A stretch of DNA of 9,371 nucleotides, from contig CALCBQ010000052.1 in assembly GCA_937897215.1 (NCBI GenBank), positions 1-9,371 on the forward strand. The letters run 5' to 3'. Below, one piece after another: positions 6,443-9,371 of the stretch. Each line of letters opens with the position of its first letter. The first letter of the stretch is position 1. The notes below the pieces were generated by a model that made no database searches, had not been told where the DNA came from, and saw only the letters and a list, made by a program, of their open reading frames with translations. Origin of the DNA: an uncultured Clostridia bacterium (GTDB taxonomy: Bacteria; Bacillota; Clostridia; Oscillospirales; Acutalibacteraceae). Both the position numbers and the translations under genes were made by a program.

Positions 6443-6480
6443 TTTCTCGTGAAAATGACAGCTCCCCTTTCAGGGGAGCC
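6428..6480. repeat. two-hairpin intergenic repeat (ACCCCTCAGTCA ... GCTCCCC type)
   Basis: GGACCCCTCA is followed by a 9-bp hairpin GTCATTTTC/GAAAATGAC (6438-6459, loop TCGT), then A, then a 7-bp hairpin GCTCCCC/GGGGAGC (6461-6479, loop TTTCA). It is much richer in G+C than the flanking DNA and fills most of the 106-bp spacer between the lipid kinase and the symporter. The layout matches, from memory, a dispersed non-coding element of gut Clostridia; only one copy is in this window. Neither hairpin is followed by a T run on either strand, so it is not a standard terminator. Confidence 0.65.
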
Positions 6481-6498
6481 GAGAGCCACTGTTCTATT

Positions 6499-7407
6499 TT
6501 AATCTTTTATTTTTTCTACAAGGATTGTAACAGCGTTTTCTAAAGTTTTAACCTCAACAAAGTCGTGGTTGCCACCATTTTCGCCGTCAAGAGTCCAGTT
6601 AACCGGCTTTTCGAACCAGAATTTAAAATTCTTGCCGTGTCTTACAACAAGATTTTCGTTATGAAGAACATCCTTTGTAACAAACATATCACGCAATATG
6701 GTAACAAGGTCTGCAGGATTTTTTGGCATTCTGATAAGTGCTAACTCGTGAAGTCCGTCATCAAACAACACCCCTGCTTTTGTAAGCACAGGGAATCCTG
6801 CAACAGAATAAGAATTTGAAACGCCACCATAGAAGAAATTGCCCTCTATAATTTCGCCATCTTCACATTCAATTTTTGCCTTAAATCCCTTGATTTTATG
6901 AACTTCTTTAGCAGTTTCCCAGTAGTATGCTCCCCTACCGATTTTGTTCTTGAGTTTCTGCTTTGCCTTATATGAAACATCACAGAAATTGCCGAAACAA
7001 GAAACATAAATAAACTGTTCATCCTCGTTAAAATCGCCTATATCAACCTTCATTTCTTTGCCGTTGATAATAGTATCAACTGCCTCAAGAGGATTTGTAG
7101 GAATATGCAAGGAGTGTGCAAAATCGTTTGTTGTGCCCATAGGGATATAACCGATTTTAGCATTACTCTCAAGTGTCATAACACCACAGATAGTCTCTTT
7201 AAGAGTACCGTCGCCGCCGCAACAAACAATTACATCTTTGTCTTCGCCGTAGTTGAGTGTTACAACAGTTGCATTTTTGTCAATTTCAGTATAGCGTGTT
7301 TCAACATCATAGCCCACATCCTGAAATCTTTTAACAATTTCAGGAAGGAAGTCAACACCACGCTTTTTACCTGCAATAGGATTGATAATAAGCAGAAGTT
7401 TTTTCAT
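6499..7407 (-). CDS. diacylglycerol/lipid kinase (DagK/YegS family)
   Basis: A cytosolic, membrane-associated kinase that phosphorylates diacylglycerol or a related lipid with ATP, feeding phosphatidate back to phospholipid synthesis. I start it at the ATG whose first residues are MKKLLLIINPIAGKK, giving 302 residues, because that ATG has GGAG seven bases upstream and the N-terminus then matches the family. The frame runs on to an ATG at 7449, but that would add 14 unlikely residues. Motifs in this numbering: NPIAGK (9-14), GGDGT (64-68) of the nucleotide site, PMGTTNDFA (89-97), FDDGLHELALI (215-225) and LDGE (273-276). The stop of the synthetase gene and this ATG are one base apart (TGATATG), so translation is probably coupled. 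DgkB is the closest functional guess; the exact lipid is not readable. Confidence 0.88.
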   Translation of the reverse strand: MKKLLLIINPIAGKKRGVDFLPEIVKRFQDVGYDVETRYTEIDKNATVVTLNYGEDKDVIVCCGGDGTLKETICGVMTLESNAKIGYIPMGTTNDFAHSLHIPTNPLEAVDTIINGKEMKVDIGDFNEDEQFIYVSCFGNFCDVSYKAKQKLKNKIGRGAYYWETAKEVHKIKGFKAKIECEDGEIIEGNFFYGGVSNSYSVAGFPVLTKAGVLFDDGLHELALIRMPKNPADLVTILRDMFVTKDVLHNENLVVRHGKNFKFWFEKPVNWTLDGENGGNHDFVEVKTLENAVTILVEKIKD

Positions 7408-7408
7408 A

Positions 7409-8809
7409 TCAGAACTCCAATTTTTTATTGATGTAATCAACGAGCTCATCGATTGGCATTCTTACCTGTTCCATAGTATCTCTATCACGAACAGTTACGC
7501 AGTTGTCAGCCTCTGTTTCGTCGTCGCCAACTGTCTGGAAGTCAACTGTAATACAGAATGGTGTACCGATTTCGTCTTGTCTTCTATAACGCTTACCGAT
7601 TGAACCTGCGTCATCATACTCTACATTGAAATACTTTGAAAGCATTTCGTAAATTTCGTCAGCCTTGTCGCCAAGTTTCTTTGAAAGTGGAAGAACCGCT
7701 GCCTTAACAGGTGCAAGTGCAGGATGGAAATGCATAACAACACGAGTGTCATTCTTTTCTGCATCAACAACCTCTTCGTCATAAGCTTCTGTAAGGAGTG
7801 CCAAGAAAAGACGCTCAACGCCCAAAGAAGGCTCAATAACATAAGGAATATATCTTTCATTTGTTACCTGGTCAATATATTCAAGATTTTTACCACTTGT
7901 ATTACTGTGCTGTGTAAGGTCATAGTCTGTTCTGTCAGCAATACCCCAAAGTTCGCCCCAACCGAATGGGAACAAATATTCAAAGTCAGTTGTTGCCTTT
8001 GAATAGAAACAAAGTTCTTCAGGGTCGTGGTCGCGAAGACGAAGATTTTCAGGTTTCATACCGAGTGAATAGAGCCAATCACGGCAGAAACCACGCCAAT
8101 ACTCAAACCATTCAAGGTCAGTACCAGGTTTGCAGAAGAATTCAAGTTCCATCTGTTCAAATTCACGAACGCGGAAAATGAACTTACCGGGGGTAATTTC
8201 GTTACGGAAAGATTTACCAATCTGTGCAACACCGAATGGGAGTTTCTTTCTTGTTGTTCTTTGAACATTCTGGAAGTTTACGAAAATACCCTGTGCTGTT
8301 TCAGGACGAAGGTAGATTTCAGATGTTGAGTCTTCTGTAACGCCTTGGAATGTTTTAAACATAAGATTGAATTGACGAATATCTGTAAAGTTGTGAGCGC
8401 CACAGTCAGGGCAAGGAATAGCGTGTTCTTTAATGTAGTTTGCCATTTCTTCGTTTGACCAGCCCGCAACATTTGTACCGTCAAAATTTTCAATAAGATT
8501 ATCTGCACGGTGTCTTGTTTTACACTGACAACAGTCCATAAGTGGGTCAGAGAAACCGCCAAGGTGTCCCGAAGCCACCCAAGTCTGTGGATTCATAAGA
8601 ATTGCAGAGTCAAGACCTACATTATATTTGTTTTCTTGGATGAATTTCTTTCTCCATGCTTTTTTGATGTTTTCTTTAAGTTCAACACCAAGTGGACCGT
8701 AATCCCAAGTATTTGCAAGTCCGCCATAGATTTCACTACCTGCATAAACGAAACCTCTACCCTTTGAGAGCGCCACAAGTTTATCAAGTGTTTTTTCTGT
8801 ATTAATCAT
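7409..8809 (-). CDS. glyS: glycyl-tRNA synthetase, homodimeric type
   Basis: A cytosolic class II aminoacyl-tRNA synthetase charging tRNA-Gly. The 466 residues fit the single-chain alpha2 type found in many Gram-positive bacteria (also named glyQS), not the two-subunit GlyQ/GlyS. The N-terminus has GFVYAGSEIYGGLANTWDYG (19-38). An insertion with CCQC (93-96) and CPDC (133-136) looks like a zinc-binding site. RPETAQG (168-174), motif 2 FRNEITPGKFIFRVREFEQ (201-219) and motif 3 EPSLGVERLFLALL (326-339) form the catalytic core. Residues from about 355 onward are the anticodon-binding domain. The SD AAAGGA lies about 13 bases before the ATG, slightly far. The 48-bp upstream spacer is too short for a T-box leader, which often controls this gene in Firmicutes. 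It is the first gene of a pair with the lipid kinase. Confidence 0.95.
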   Translation of the reverse strand: MINTEKTLDKLVALSKGRGFVYAGSEIYGGLANTWDYGPLGVELKENIKKAWRKKFIQENKYNVGLDSAILMNPQTWVASGHLGGFSDPLMDCCQCKTRHRADNLIENFDGTNVAGWSNEEMANYIKEHAIPCPDCGAHNFTDIRQFNLMFKTFQGVTEDSTSEIYLRPETAQGIFVNFQNVQRTTRKKLPFGVAQIGKSFRNEITPGKFIFRVREFEQMELEFFCKPGTDLEWFEYWRGFCRDWLYSLGMKPENLRLRDHDPEELCFYSKATTDFEYLFPFGWGELWGIADRTDYDLTQHSNTSGKNLEYIDQVTNERYIPYVIEPSLGVERLFLALLTEAYDEEVVDAEKNDTRVVMHFHPALAPVKAAVLPLSKKLGDKADEIYEMLSKYFNVEYDDAGSIGKRYRRQDEIGTPFCITVDFQTVGDDETEADNCVTVRDRDTMEQVRMPIDELVDYINKKLEF

Positions 8810-8840
8810 AAATGATTTTCAGTCCTTTTATATATTTTGA

Positions 8841-8868
8841 TTTATATTTTTTTAAAGTTATTCTGCAA
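8841..8868 (-). promoter_or_regulatory. weak candidate promoter for glyS
   Basis: On the minus strand, TTGCAG (8863-8868) and TATAAA (8841-8846) are separated by 16 bases, giving an RNA start near 8834 before the SD site. The -35 half is poor and lies within the end of the upstream symporter gene. The spacer is so A+T-rich that chance matches are expected. No terminator separates the two genes, so cotranscription is also possible. Confidence 0.25.
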
Positions 8869-9371
8869 GTCCCTGTTTTGCCTTTTCAAATGTATCCTGA
8901 ATTTCTTTTTCAGGTGCTTTTGTAAGAAGTGAAACTACTACAATAGTGATTGATGCAAGAATAAATGCAGGGAGAAGTTCGTAAATTGCGAATACACCAC
9001 CGAGTTTTGCGATTACATATTTCCATACGAAAATCATAACGCCACCGACTACCATACCTGCAAGTGCACCCCATTTTGTTGTACGTTTCCAGAAAAGTGC
9101 AAAAAGTACAACCGGTCCGAATGCAGCGCCAAATCCCGCCCATGCAAATGAAACGATTTCAAAAACTGAGCCCTCGTCTTTTGCCCAAATAACACCAACA
9201 ATAGCAATAACAACAACTGTTAAGCGAGCAACAATCATTGATGCTTTCTGTGAAAGTGTTTTTCCAAAGAATTCTTTAACAATATTCTGTGAAACTGCAG
9301 ACGCCGCTGCAAGAAGCTGTGAGTCAGATGTTGACATTGTTGCAGCAAGAATACCTGCAAGAATTACACCT
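8858..9371 (-). CDS. putP: sodium/solute symporter, PutP-like, C-terminal part (5' end outside window)
   Basis: The last 170 residues of a sodium:solute symporter of the SSS family, most like the Na+/proline carrier PutP in the cytoplasmic membrane. The frame is open to the right edge, so the ATG at 9337 is internal. The visible part begins GVILAGILAATMSTSDSQLL, matching the conserved PutP helix whose Ser/Thr residues (here in MSTSD) contribute to the Na+ site in known members. Four further hydrophobic segments follow: VARLTVVVIAIVGVIWA, a segment around FAWAGFGAAFGPVVLFALF, WGALAGMVVGGVMIFVWKY, and LLPAFILASITIVVVSLL. A charged tail ends in KQGLAE. FAWAGFGAAFGP is also typical of PutP. Proline is the likely substrate but pantothenate or another solute cannot be fully excluded from a fragment. 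Its stop is 48 bp before glyS with no terminator between. Confidence 0.88.
   Translation of the reverse strand, partial: GVILAGILAATMSTSDSQLLAAASAVSQNIVKEFFGKTLSQKASMIVARLTVVVIAIVGVIWAKDEGSVFEIVSFAWAGFGAAFGPVVLFALFWKRTTKWGALAGMVVGGVMIFVWKYVIAKLGGVFAIYELLPAFILASITIVVVSLLTKAPEKEIQDTFEKAKQGLAE

Noticed and set aside
6438..6479. Terminator for the glyS-lipid kinase transcript
   Set aside because: The two stems are stable but neither is followed by a T run in the direction of transcription; a factor-dependent or processing role cannot be excluded.
7408..7449. Longer lipid kinase start at 7449
   Set aside because: It would add 14 residues with no family resemblance and overlap the synthetase end; the ATG at 7407 has a good SD site and gives the usual MKKLLLIINP start.
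7724..8268. Several 70-95 residue frames on both strands within the synthetase gene
   Set aside because: All lie inside the well-supported synthetase gene in other frames, lack SD sites and show no family motifs.

Overview
The window looks like a chromosomal stretch from an A+T-rich Gram-positive anaerobe of the class Clostridia, probably a gut or rumen member of the Ruminococcaceae/Oscillospiraceae. The reasons are codon use, strong SD sites, a Thr/Lys-rich lipoprotein linker, a BspA-like leucine-rich-repeat protein carrying dockerin repeats, and an intergenic repeat of the 'ACCCCTCAGTCA...GCTCCCC' type that I remember as common in such genomes. This placement is inference; no rRNA or other phylogenetic marker is present except a glycyl-tRNA synthetase.

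Layout, left to right. (1) 1-1515, plus strand: the 3' part of leuB (3-isopropylmalate dehydrogenase), then a HAD/Cof-type phosphatase two bases later, closed by a hairpin terminator that contains the phosphatase stop codon and also serves the convergent gene. (2) 1520-4052: a divergent pair of exported proteins. On the minus strand is an LRR protein with two C-terminal dockerin-like modules. On the plus strand is a lipoprotein alpha/beta hydrolase with a Ser-Asp-His triad and local resemblance to the cutinase/PETase group. They share a 139-bp promoter region. (3) 4054-4248: a non-coding block with four TCGATAT words followed by four mirror-image ATATCGA words (one with a base inserted), with small hairpins between most of them. 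It can be drawn as a nested, hairpin-studded inverted repeat and is the most unusual structure here. (4) 4252-6392, minus strand: a GPH-family (MelB-like) sugar:cation symporter followed 11 bp later by a small membrane protein with an HEYGH zinc-protease-like motif. (5) 6428-6480: a two-hairpin intergenic repeat. (6) 6499-8809, minus strand: glycyl-tRNA synthetase followed, one base after its stop, by a diacylglycerol/lipid kinase. (7) 8858 to the right edge, minus strand: the C-terminal part of a PutP-type sodium/solute symporter.

How it fits together: most genes are housekeeping or transport (leucine synthesis, translation, lipid kinase, sodium and sugar symport). The accessory content is the exported pair, which suggests surface interaction with or hydrolysis of a polymer or ester substrate, and the transporter-HEYGH pair, whose function I cannot assign. 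I see no phage, plasmid, transposase, CRISPR array, tRNA or rRNA.
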